DNA from: DAITQM01 sp039794245
GTDB taxonomy: Bacteria; Pseudomonadota; Gammaproteobacteria; Xanthomonadales; Wenzhouxiangellaceae
Assembly: GCA_039794245.1 (NCBI GenBank)
Contig: JBDIVS010000017.1
Location: 1 to 64,000, forward strand
Direction: 5' to 3'
Length of the DNA stretch: 64,000 nucleotides
Shown here: one piece after another, positions 9,504 to 17,445 of the stretch
Layout: every line of letters begins with the position of its first letter
Position numbering within the stretch: the stretch's first letter is position 1
Position numbers and translations under genes: made by a program
Notes under the pieces: generated by a model
Told to the model about the DNA's origin: nothing
Database searches by the model: none
What the model saw: the letters and a program-made list of their open reading frames with translations, nothing else

Positions 9504-9516
9504 GGCTGCGACCGGT

Positions 9517-9534
9517 TTCAAACGCATGTTTGAA
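9517..9534. promoter_or_regulatory. PsrA-type operator
   Basis: TTCAAAC-GCAT-GTTTGAA is a perfect inverted repeat and matches the known PsrA site pattern CAAAC-N(2-4)-GTTTG. A further half-site GTTTGAA follows at 9541-9547. It lies 14 bp before the chosen psrA start, consistent with autorepression. It also faces the 166-bp gap before cas6, so an effect on the cas promoter is conceivable but unproven. Confidence 0.8.
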
Positions 9535-9650
9535 TCATACGTTTGAATCGAAGCCAAGTCAAGCCCGGCGGAGAGACGGGCAAAACCGCTGGCGATCGCC
9601 GATCCGCCAGCCGCAAGCTTGCCGGAGAACCCAAGCCGCCCCGCTTCCAG

Positions 9651-9656
9651 TATGAT
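9651..9656 (+). promoter_or_regulatory. Possible -10 box of the cas6-cmr operon
   Basis: TATGAT lies 44 bp before the cas6 start in the divergent gap between psrA and cas6. I see no good -35 at the right distance, so the promoter may be weak or activator-dependent. A GCAAGCTTGC palindrome lies just upstream at 9613-9622. Confidence 0.3.
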
Positions 9657-9700
9657 GGGAAAGCCTACCCCGGCAGGTAGAGACTTCACCTAGGTGATCT

Positions 9701-10693
9701 GTGAACAGACCGCAAGTCGCACTGCCCATCGGCCGCTACCGCGCGCGCTTTCGCGCCGAGAGCCCCGTGCGCCTGCCGCCGTACCCCGGCTCTGCCTGGC
9801 GCGGTGCTTTCGGGCACGCGCTGAAGCGTGCGCTGTGCGTCACTCATTTGCCGGTGTGCTCCGATTGCGCCCTGTGGCGTTCGTGCGGCTATGCCTATGT
9901 GTTCGAGACGCCGCCGCCGGCGCAGACCGAAAAGATGCGCAAATACACGGCCGCCCCGCATCCCTTCGTGCTTGATCTCGAGCCGCGCGGCGGTACGTTC
10001 GCAGCCGGATCGGAGTCTCATCTGGGCATCACCCTGATCGGTCATGGCAATCGGCACCTGGGCCCGATCATTCATGCCCTGGAGCAAGCAGCGGCCAACG
10101 GGATCGGCCAGGGTCGCGGCCGCTTGTCGCTGATCGTGGTTGAACAACATAGCACCGACTGGCAGGTGATCTACCGGCCCGGTGGAGTCTGCGAAGCGCA
10201 GCCGGCCGGCTCACCTGAGATACCACCGCCTTTCGAGTACGTGCGTCTGATCCTTGAAAGTCCGCTGCGCCTGAAGCGCGAAGGCGGGGTCGTCGGTGTC
10301 CAGGATTTCTCGTTCAGCGCGCTGTTTTCCAACTTGCTCAGGCGTGTTTCGCTGCTCACCTACTTCCATACCGACACACCACTGGAGACCGATTTTGCCG
10401 ACCTGGCGCGGGCCGCCCATGATGTTAGACCATTGCGGGCAGATCTGCGCTGGTTCGACTGGGGGCGGTACTCCGCACGCCAGCAACGTAAGATGAAGCT
10501 TGGCGGCCTGCTTGGCGAGATCGTATTCGACGGCGCGGCACTCGAACCCTTCTGGCCGTACCTGTGGCTCGGCCAGTACGTGCACGCCGGTGCGGTCACC
10601 AGCATGGGGCTGGGTCGCTATCGCATCGAGCCGGCGGCAAGCTTGCCGGAGCAGACAGAACCCGGGGCGCCCGTCGAGACTATACGCCCATGA
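9701..10693 (+). CDS. cas6: CRISPR pre-crRNA processing endoribonuclease Cas6
   Basis: A 330-residue RAMP protein expected to cut the array transcript within each repeat, leaving the repeat-derived 5' tag on crRNAs for the Cmr complex. The N-terminal half has SAWRGAFGHALKRAL and a cysteine cluster (CVTHLPVCSDC then WRSCGYAY). The C-terminal RAMP half has VVGVQDFSFSALFSN and the glycine-rich loop SMGLGRYRIEP. This layout matches the larger Cas6 subfamily found with type III systems. It starts with GTG at 9701, preceded by TAGGTGAT, and overlaps the next gene by four bases. It is the only Cas6 in the window. Confidence 0.85.
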   Translation: MNRPQVALPIGRYRARFRAESPVRLPPYPGSAWRGAFGHALKRALCVTHLPVCSDCALWRSCGYAYVFETPPPAQTEKMRKYTAAPHPFVLDLEPRGGTFAAGSESHLGITLIGHGNRHLGPIIHALEQAAANGIGQGRGRLSLIVVEQHSTDWQVIYRPGGVCEAQPAGSPEIPPPFEYVRLILESPLRLKREGGVVGVQDFSFSALFSNLLRRVSLLTYFHTDTPLETDFADLARAAHDVRPLRADLRWFDWGRYSARQQRKMKLGGLLGEIVFDGAALEPFWPYLWLGQYVHAGAVTSMGLGRYRIEPAASLPEQTEPGAPVETIRP

Positions 10694-11829
10694 AGCCAGA
10701 TCAATATCCCCGCCGCATCCTGCTTGCCGTCACCGGATTGAGCCCGCAGGTCGTGACCGAAACGCTCTACGCGCTCACGCAGAAACAGACCCCGCCATTC
10801 GTGCCGACGGAGATCCACGTCATCACAACCCGCCAAGGGGCTGAGCATGCACGTCTGAATCTGCTGTCCGACGAGCCGGGCTGGTTTCATCGTCTGCGCC
10901 AGGAATACGCTCTGCCCGCGATACCCTTCGACGATGCCATGCTGCATATCGTCACGGACACCGCCGGGGCGCCGCTCGACGACATCCGCACACCGGCGGA
11001 CAACGAACGGGTGGCGGATCACATCGCGCAGGTTGTGCGTGACCTGACCGCCGATCCCGACACGGCCTTGCATGTCTCGCTGGCCGGCGGACGCAAGACC
11101 ATGGGATATTATCTCGGCTACGCGCTGTCCCTCTACGGCCGCCCCCAGGACCGCCTGTCGCATGTGCTGGTATCCGCGCCCTTCGAATCGCATCCCGGGT
11201 TCTATTATCCGAGCCGCGAGCAGCGCGTGATCCAGACCCGCGAAGCGAAGCCACGTCCGCTCGATTGCCGCGACGCCGTGGTGGAACTGGCGGAAATCCC
11301 GTTTGTCCGCCTGCGCCACGAACTGGACGAGCGGCTGCGCGAGGGCACCGTAACCTTCAGCGCCAGCGTGGCCGCCGCACAGCGCGCGCTCGGGCCGGCG
11401 GAGCTGGTGTTGGATCTCGATCGGCGGCGTATCCGTGCTACCGGCCAGGTGCTCGCGCTGCCGCCGGCGGAACTCGCTCTGCTGGCCGTGTTCGCGCGCC
11501 GCGCCCGGCGCGGTGAAGCGCCGCTGCCCGCGCCGGTGAAGGAGGTTCCTGATAGGGAATGGGCGCAGCGCTATCTGGAGGAATTGCGCCCCATCGCCGG
11601 CGAAATGGCCGATCTTGACAAAACCGAGCGGGCATTGCGGCAGGGTATGGACGGCGAATATTTCTCCTCGCATTTAAGCAAGCTGCGCAGGTTGCTCAAA
11701 CAGAGTCTTGGTCCTGCGGCACTGCCGTATCTCATTGACGACAGCGGCACCCGCCCGCGCCGTTATCGCCTGGCACTCGCGCCCGAGGCGATCCGCTTCG
11801 AATCGATCGCGATGAAGGACAACGAGTGA
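10690..11829 (+). CDS. CARF protein of the NE0113/Csm6-like family with winged-helix tail
   Basis: A 379-residue protein. The first ~210 residues match the NE0113-type CARF family (RILLAVTGLSPQVVTETLYA; ligand-loop motif HVSLAGGRKTMGYYLGYAL near residue 128), so it should bind cyclic oligoadenylate. Family members are often annotated as CRISPR ring nucleases. The tail is not a HEPN domain. ELVLDLDRRRIRATG, ALPPAELALLAVFARR, FSSHLSKLRRLLKQSL and RYRLAL follow the order of an OmpR/PhoB-type winged helix (beta hairpin, LTPxE-like helix, recognition helix with LRRxL, C-terminal wing). It may therefore be a cyclic-nucleotide-responsive DNA-binding protein, with or without ring-nuclease activity. 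ATGA overlap with cas6. Confidence 0.75.
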   Translation: MKPDQYPRRILLAVTGLSPQVVTETLYALTQKQTPPFVPTEIHVITTRQGAEHARLNLLSDEPGWFHRLRQEYALPAIPFDDAMLHIVTDTAGAPLDDIRTPADNERVADHIAQVVRDLTADPDTALHVSLAGGRKTMGYYLGYALSLYGRPQDRLSHVLVSAPFESHPGFYYPSREQRVIQTREAKPRPLDCRDAVVELAEIPFVRLRHELDERLREGTVTFSASVAAAQRALGPAELVLDLDRRRIRATGQVLALPPAELALLAVFARRARRGEAPLPAPVKEVPDREWAQRYLEELRPIAGEMADLDKTERALRQGMDGEYFSSHLSKLRRLLKQSLGPAALPYLIDDSGTRPRRYRLALAPEAIRFESIAMKDNE

Positions 11830-12047
11830 TGCGAACCTACCGGCTGCTTTCAACAGACGATTTACGCCGCCGGCGCGGTGCGGCCTCGGCCAGCCGCTCG
11901 ACCATGCGTGATTGCCAGGCTGGTCCGCTGGCCTTCCAGCGCAAACCGGGGGCGGAGTGCGGGCGGGTAGCGGGTGGCGGCAAGCTTGCGGGAACGGTCA
12001 TGCCCATAGAAGGCGACGAGAATTGCTGTCGGGAGAAAGTACGATGA
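11829..12047 (+). CDS. Small ORF between the CARF gene and cmr1, coding status doubtful
   Basis: The frame encodes 72 residues beginning MRTYRLLSTDDLRRRR and ending GDENCCREKVR. Its ATG overlaps the preceding stop (TGATG) and its own stop overlaps the cmr1 start (ATGA), the overlap pattern of coupled genes in this operon. Against this, the sequence is basic and low in hydrophobic residues, resembles no domain I know, and contains the GCAAGCTTGC palindrome. It may simply keep ribosomes moving between two genes. Confidence 0.3.
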   Translation: MRTYRLLSTDDLRRRRGAASASRSTMRDCQAGPLAFQRKPGAECGRVAGGGKLAGTVMPIEGDENCCREKVR

Positions 12048-13060
12048 AGAAACTCGAATATCAGGTGAAATTCCTCACCCCTGCCTTTCTCGGCAACGCC
12101 GAGCAGAGCGCGCAGTGGCGCACGCCGCCGTTCAAGGCGCTGCTGCGGCAGTGGTGGCGGGTGGCGTATGCGGCAGAGAAGAAATTTGCCGTGCGGGTCG
12201 ATGAGATGCGGAGAGAGGAAGGGCTGCTGTTCGGTCACGCCTGGCTGGAGAACGACACTTTTGAACGGGATGGCAGGAAGGTCACGACAGCGGCACGCAA
12301 GAGCCGGGTGCGGATTCGGCTGGAATCGCCGGGTAACGGAAATGTGGATGCCTGGGGAAAAGGCACACAATCAGGGGTGGCCCCACTTCCGACGGGGTTG
12401 GCAACCAGCTACGCCTGGTTCGGTCTAGTGAGGCGAGGTGATGGCCTGCCGGACCGCATGGCGATAAAGATCAATAAGGGTGAAGCTATACGTTCGCTTC
12501 ACATCGCCGTGCCAAAGGAGTTGGAACAGAAGTTTGTTGAAGTCATGCGATTGATCGGTGCGTTTGGTCTAGTCGGTAGTCGCAGTCGAGGAGGTTGGGG
12601 TGCCTTGTACATCGAGGGTATCGAGCAGCTCTCGATGAAAGAAATGGAGCGATATGCAAGACCCATCGACAGGTGTCTTGAAGATGACTGGGCGGCCTCG
12701 TTGGCCATGGATGATGGTGGGTTGTGTGTCTGGCAGAGCCAATCGGTGTTCAAGAGCTGGGATCAGGCCATGAAGGCTGTGGCTATCGAACGCAAACAGG
12801 TGCGAAGCGCGCTGAAGGTCGATGTGGATTTGCGCCCGGCGCTTGGTTTTGCGGCGCCCGGGCGAATGCCCAGTCCCTTACGTTGGAAAGTCATTCCCAT
12901 CCAAGACGGAGACTTGGCGATTCGTGTATTCGCCATGCCACACAGACTACCCGATGATAGTGGTATGTCCGTTGGAAAAGAACAGTTGCAGCGCGCGTGG
13001 AAGATTGTATGTGACACTCTTGACCGCTCACCATCTTTCTCGCCGAGGAATGGCAGGTAA
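12044..13060 (+). CDS. cmr1: Type III-B RAMP protein Cmr1
   Basis: A 338-residue subunit of the Cmr effector that caps the 3' end of the crRNA-bound filament and helps capture target RNA. The N terminus (KKLEYQVKFLTPAFLGNAEQ) followed by WRTPPFKALLRQWWRVAYA is the Cmr1 signature. The glycine-rich RAMP loop is GAFGLVGSRSRGGWGALYI near residue 180. The start at 12044 has a GGGAGAA ribosome site upstream and overlaps the preceding small frame by four bases. Seven bases separate it from cas10. Confidence 0.9.
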   Translation: MKKLEYQVKFLTPAFLGNAEQSAQWRTPPFKALLRQWWRVAYAAEKKFAVRVDEMRREEGLLFGHAWLENDTFERDGRKVTTAARKSRVRIRLESPGNGNVDAWGKGTQSGVAPLPTGLATSYAWFGLVRRGDGLPDRMAIKINKGEAIRSLHIAVPKELEQKFVEVMRLIGAFGLVGSRSRGGWGALYIEGIEQLSMKEMERYARPIDRCLEDDWAASLAMDDGGLCVWQSQSVFKSWDQAMKAVAIERKQVRSALKVDVDLRPALGFAAPGRMPSPLRWKVIPIQDGDLAIRVFAMPHRLPDDSGMSVGKEQLQRAWKIVCDTLDRSPSFSPRNGR

Positions 13061-13067
13061 AATCATC

Positions 13068-16000
13068 ATGAATAACGAACAAATCTGGCAAACCAAACTT
13101 GCCGCGCGCATCCACGACCCGGCGGAAAAGGCGCTGGTGCTGCTGCGCGACCCGGCGGGGCACGAGAACGGCACCTCGAAGGCGCTCAAACGCCTGCTTG
13201 GCCTGGACCAGCCACCCGCCACCATCGACCCGGACAACGACGAGGTGCTGTCCACGGTGCTCTTCAAAAAGGGGTTGCCTCTGGATATCTATCGCCACGT
13301 CCAGCGCGCCGACTGGTGGGCCGCCGCCGCCGACCGCCCGCGGTGGCCGTTGCAGGAAATCACCGTCACCACCAAAAAGGGCGAACAGAAAGCACTCAAG
13401 GTCGCCGACTGGGCGCAGGTGCGTTGGACCAAGCACCCCGTCCTCATTCATCCACTGACCGGGGAGCACTTCGATTTGAAGAGTCTGTCCGATACAGAGA
13501 TCGGCGAGACTAAGCAGCGCAGTTTCAACCACTTTTCCAGTCTGCTGGCCCGACTGAGCGTGAACGATGAGGCCACCTGCAATCCGCGCGAGGCCCTGCT
13601 GACCTTCTGGCGCTTCGGGCCGGATCTGTCGGTCACGGGCGCCGATACCGACGACAACCACAAACTTGGCAAGCTGTGGGAAGTGCTGCCCGCCGATACA
13701 CGCATCCCCGATCATTCGATCTGGGATCACCTCGATCTCACTTCAGCCTTCGCCGGTGCGTTCGCCGCCGACCCCGAGGGCGAAGCGGCGCTGCTGGCGC
13801 TGTCCATCGGACCGGTGCAGTCCTTCATCGCCGCCGCGCGCAAGATGGATGATCTCTGGGCCGGTTCGCATCTGCTCTCGCGCCTGGCCTGGGAAGCCAT
13901 GCGCCCGGTGTGCGAGGCGCTCGGGCCGGATGCCATATTGTTCCCGCGCCTGCGCGGTATCCCGCAGGTGGACATGTGGCTGCGGGATGAGATGGGTTTG
14001 CCCGATGCGTTGTTCGAAGACTGCGACTGGATGAATGGCGGCACGGACGCCAATCCGCTGTTCTCCGCTGCCTTGCCTAATCGTTTCGTCGCCGTGGTGC
14101 CGGCCGGTCAGGCGCGTGAACTGGCGGAAAAGGCCAAACAGGCCGTGCGCGACTGGCTGCTTGAACTGGGTGAAGACGTGGTCTCGCGCCTGCTGCAAAC
14201 CGCCGGCTTCGATGTCGAGACAACCGGGGTGCCTTACGAACAGATGAAGGAGCAACTGGCCGACTTCCCCGAAGTACACTGGGCGGCGGTGCCGTTCTCG
14301 CTGATCCACTGCCGGGACAAGGCGAACCAACGGGATCTGGACCCCGCCGGTCTGCTCGACGCGATGGCGCCCTTCTTCGGTACCGGAACCGGCGAGCCCT
14401 GCGGTTTTCTCGACACGCCCGCCTGGCGTGTACTGCAGAAAGACATCGATTGGGGCGACGGTACTACCTTCTTCGCCCCCAACCCCGGCGTGCTCTACCC
14501 GGCGGTCTATGACCTTGCCGAACGCGTGCTCGCGGCGGCGAAGGCGGTGCGGCACTTCGACCAGACCCGGCAGGAAGGCTGGCGCGATTCGATGACCGGC
14601 GAGGCCGAGTGGCTGACGACCGACCGGGCTCACCTGAACGTGCCCGCCGGTAAGCGCAGGCACCGCGAGCACAAGCGTGGGTTCAAGGAGGGCGAACACG
14701 TCGAAACGCTGTGGACCAGGATCGCCGAGGAAAAACCCGCCTGGGCGAAGCAAGGCGAACACCTGGGCGCCCTGTCCGCGATCAAGCGCCTGTGGCCGAC
14801 AATCTTCGCGGAGGAGGTGAGCAAGGCACTGGCTGAAGGCGAGCGCGGCGAGCAAAAGGATATCAGCCGCTTCGTCATCTCCACTCACACCATGGCGCTG
14901 GCGCACCAGATCGATCAGTGGCTGGAACACGGCGGGACGACCGTATCCGATCTTGATGACGAGGTCAGAAAATTGAAAGCCGAGTCTGTCGCCCTGCCGC
15001 ACCGTCTCGTCCGTCGCCATCGCGGCAATCCGGCGCTCGCCGGCGCCAAGCGCATCCCCGGCCTGCTCGACGCCGCGCGCGATGCGGATGACGATGCGGC
15101 GCTGGAAGACGCGCAGCACCTCGTCAGGCAATCGCTCGGTACCGCGCTGGGCAAGGACGAGGTCAAGCTGGAAATCTACTATGCCCTGCTCATGATGGAC
15201 GGCGACCACATGGGCCGGATTCTGGCCGGCGAGAATAAAACCGCGATTGCCTACCGCGACAGCTTTCACCCCCAGGTACGAAAGGGTTTCGACGGCCATG
15301 CCGCGCGTCAGCCGTCGATCCAAGAGTATGGCGAGCAGAAACGACCGGTCTCGCCCAACCGCCATCTGGCCATCTCCGGTGCGCTCAACGATTTCTCGCA
15401 AACCGTCGTGCGTCACGTGGTCGAGGAAGAGCACCTGGGCCGGGTGATCTACGCCGGCGGCGATGACGTGCTGGCTATGCTGCCGGTGGCCGATCTGCTG
15501 TCCTGCATGCGGCGGCTGCGGCATGCCTATTCGGGTTCCGAGCCGGGGGACGAAAGGACTAACTGGGGCGATCTGCGCAAACGCGGCTCGCTGGCCTTGA
15601 AAGCGGGTTTTGCCTACCTCAACGGCCGTCTGATGCGCATGATGGGCCGCAACGCCACCGCCAGTTGCGGCGCCGTCATCGCCCACCACCAGGCGCCTTT
15701 GGGCGCGGTGCTGCGAGAATTGCGCGCGGCAGAGAAGCGCGCCAAGCGCGAGGGTGGGCGCGACGCCTTCTCCATTACCGTCATCAAGCGCTCCGGCGGC
15801 GCGTTGCGCCTCACCGAAAAATGGGGAGAGCCGGTAGCCTTGCTGGGTGATCTCATCGCCTTCCTGCGTGCCGAGTGTGTTTCGCGCCGCGCCGTGTATA
15901 ACACGCTGGAGTGGTTGCATGACTTGCCGGATCCGAAGGGATCGCCCGAAATGTTGGACTCCCTGCTTGCCTATCAGTTTGATCGTCAGATCGAAACCAA

Positions 16001-16193
16001 GAAGAAGCATGAAGTGCTTGAACGGCACGACGTACCCGGATTGGCTAGACGCCTTGCCGCAGTGACCGCCACCCAAACCAGCGACGGCCTGAAATGGTTG
16101 GAGAACTTCCTCACCGTGGCCGAGTTCCTGGCCCGAGAAACGCGCGGCAACGACCAGGGCGATGCCGCGAACCACAAGGAGAACGCCGCATGA
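13068..16193 (+). CDS. cas10: Cas10 (Cmr2), HD nuclease / cyclic oligoadenylate synthase
   Basis: A 1041-residue signature subunit of type III-B. An N-terminal HD motif is at H16-D17 (AARIHDPAEKAL). The Cmr2 signature LSIGPVQSFIAAARKMDDLW lies near residue 245, the first palm acidic motif is MMDGDHMGRI and the cyclase motif VIYAGGDDVLAML has GGDD at residues 797-800. An intact GGDD predicts conversion of ATP to cyclic oligoadenylate when target RNA is bound, which fits the CARF proteins nearby. The ATG at 13068 fits a Cmr2 N terminus; the frame runs open upstream through cmr1. ATGA overlap with cmr3. Confidence 0.95.
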   Translation: MNNEQIWQTKLAARIHDPAEKALVLLRDPAGHENGTSKALKRLLGLDQPPATIDPDNDEVLSTVLFKKGLPLDIYRHVQRADWWAAAADRPRWPLQEITVTTKKGEQKALKVADWAQVRWTKHPVLIHPLTGEHFDLKSLSDTEIGETKQRSFNHFSSLLARLSVNDEATCNPREALLTFWRFGPDLSVTGADTDDNHKLGKLWEVLPADTRIPDHSIWDHLDLTSAFAGAFAADPEGEAALLALSIGPVQSFIAAARKMDDLWAGSHLLSRLAWEAMRPVCEALGPDAILFPRLRGIPQVDMWLRDEMGLPDALFEDCDWMNGGTDANPLFSAALPNRFVAVVPAGQARELAEKAKQAVRDWLLELGEDVVSRLLQTAGFDVETTGVPYEQMKEQLADFPEVHWAAVPFSLIHCRDKANQRDLDPAGLLDAMAPFFGTGTGEPCGFLDTPAWRVLQKDIDWGDGTTFFAPNPGVLYPAVYDLAERVLAAAKAVRHFDQTRQEGWRDSMTGEAEWLTTDRAHLNVPAGKRRHREHKRGFKEGEHVETLWTRIAEEKPAWAKQGEHLGALSAIKRLWPTIFAEEVSKALAEGERGEQKDISRFVISTHTMALAHQIDQWLEHGGTTVSDLDDEVRKLKAESVALPHRLVRRHRGNPALAGAKRIPGLLDAARDADDDAALEDAQHLVRQSLGTALGKDEVKLEIYYALLMMDGDHMGRILAGENKTAIAYRDSFHPQVRKGFDGHAARQPSIQEYGEQKRPVSPNRHLAISGALNDFSQTVVRHVVEEEHLGRVIYAGGDDVLAMLPVADLLSCMRRLRHAYSGSEPGDERTNWGDLRKRGSLALKAGFAYLNGRLMRMMGRNATASCGAVIAHHQAPLGAVLRELRAAEKRAKREGGRDAFSITVIKRSGGALRLTEKWGEPVALLGDLIAFLRAECVSRRAVYNTLEWLHDLPDPKGSPEMLDSLLAYQFDRQIETKKKHEVLERHDVPGLARRLAAVTATQTSDGLKWLENFLTVAEFLARETRGNDQGDAANHKENAA

Positions 16194-17434
16194 GTCACGC
16201 CGTGTTTCTTGAACCGCTGGACGTGTTGTTCCTGCGCGGCAACAAACTGTTCGGTGATCCCGGCAGCTTCGGCGAATCGCTGGTGCCGCCCTGGCCATCG
16301 GTAGCGGCAGGGGCGATCCGTTCGCGGATGCTGGTCGATGCCAATCTCGACTGGAGCTCCGCGCGCAGCGGGCAGACCGTGGACACGCATCCGGATATCG
16401 GCACGCCCGACAAGCCGGGTGAGTTCACCGTCACCGCATTCCACCTGGCCCGCAGCCACGCGGATGGCAGGGTGGAGGTGCTGATCCAGCCGCCCGCCGA
16501 TCTGGTGATCACCGAGGATAGCGAAGGCATCCCTCACGTAAATGCCCTCACCCCAACCCCTCTCCCGCAGGCGGGAGAAGGGCCTCAGTCCTCCGCACCC
16601 TTCGCGTTGCTTCCCGTCCTGGCCGAGCGCGAGCGCAGCAAACCGGCCGACGGCTGGTGGCTGAGCGAATCCGGCTGGTGCAAATACCTTGCAGGGGAAA
16701 TACCCGTGGCGGGGGAACTCGTGAGATCCAATGAACTCTGGGCCCTCGACCATCGGATCGGTGTGGGCCTCGATGCGGCCAGCCGCCGCGCCGCCGACGG
16801 GCGGCTGTTTTCGGTGCAGGCGGTCGCCATGACCAAGCGGGGAGATCGCGTCGGAACAGGTAAACAATCAGGCAGGCCCCCGGTGGACTACGACGTGGGT
16901 TTTCTCGCTTTCGTCACTGGCACAGTGCCGCCGAACAACGGTACGCTGCGCCTGGGTGGCGACGGCCGCGCGGCGGCGGTGCACGCCGTCGATAACGCGC
17001 TGCCGCAAGCCGACTATGAAGGCATCGTCAAGGCGCACCGTTGCCGCCTGGTGCTCACCGCGCCGGGCATTTTCGGCTCCCCTCTCCCGTTTGCGGGAGA
17101 GGGGACGGGGGTGAGGGCCGGCTGGCTACCCACCGGCGCCACCCAGACCTCCGCGGGCGAATACCGTTTCGAGCTGCACGGCGTCAAGGCCCGCCTCGTT
17201 TGCGCCGCCGTGCCGCGTGCGGAAACCGTTTCCGGCTGGGATCTGGCTAAATGGCGGCCCAAGACGGCGCAGCGCGCGGCGCCGGCCGGTTCGGTGTACT
17301 GGCTGGACGAACTCGACGCCACGCCGGAGTCATTGCGCAAGCTTGCCGCACGCGGCCTGTGGACGGACGAGCAGTACCCTGCCGACATGCGCCGTGCCGA
17401 AGGATTCAACCGACTGACTATCGCCGCTTACTGA
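16190..17434 (+). CDS. cmr3: Type III-B RAMP protein Cmr3
   Basis: A 414-residue subunit that pairs with Cas10 and binds the 5' repeat tag of the crRNA. The N terminus HAVFLEPLDVLFLRGNK and SLVPPWPSVAAGAIRSRM are typical Cmr3, as are LVLTAPGIF and the glycine-rich C-terminal region. Two stretches do not look like Cmr3: about residues 119-131 (ALTPTPLPQAGEG) and about 298-310 (PLPFAGEGTGVRA). Both are translations of one dispersed palindromic repeat inserted in frame in opposite orientations. They lengthen the protein without breaking it, presumably in loops. Overlaps cas10 by four bases. Confidence 0.9.
   Translation: MSHAVFLEPLDVLFLRGNKLFGDPGSFGESLVPPWPSVAAGAIRSRMLVDANLDWSSARSGQTVDTHPDIGTPDKPGEFTVTAFHLARSHADGRVEVLIQPPADLVITEDSEGIPHVNALTPTPLPQAGEGPQSSAPFALLPVLAERERSKPADGWWLSESGWCKYLAGEIPVAGELVRSNELWALDHRIGVGLDAASRRAADGRLFSVQAVAMTKRGDRVGTGKQSGRPPVDYDVGFLAFVTGTVPPNNGTLRLGGDGRAAAVHAVDNALPQADYEGIVKAHRCRLVLTAPGIFGSPLPFAGEGTGVRAGWLPTGATQTSAGEYRFELHGVKARLVCAAVPRAETVSGWDLAKWRPKTAQRAAPAGSVYWLDELDATPESLRKLAARGLWTDEQYPADMRRAEGFNRLTIAAY
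16545..16582 (+). repeat. Dispersed palindromic repeat inside cmr3, copy 1
   Basis: The segment starts CCCTCACCCCAACCCCTCTC, then has the palindromic core CTCCCGCAGGCGGGAG. This is the familiar CCCTCACCCC...CTCTCCCGC-GCGGGAGAGGG type of intergenic proteobacterial repeat, here lying in frame within coding sequence and translated as TPTPLPQAGEG. Confidence 0.8.
17079..17117 (-). repeat. Dispersed palindromic repeat inside cmr3, copy 2 (inverted)
   Basis: Read on the minus strand this segment starts CCCTCACCCCCGTCCCCTCT and has the core CTCCCGCAAACGGGAG, the same element as the copy at 16545-16582 but inverted and about 0.5 kb downstream. It is also in frame (PLPFAGEGTGVRA). Confidence 0.8.
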
Positions 17435-17445
17435 GAGGTCATCCC

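Noticed and set aside
13743..16298. 851-codon minus-strand frame opposite cas10
   Set aside because: No domain recognisable; cas10 on the plus strand is complete with HD and GGDD motifs.
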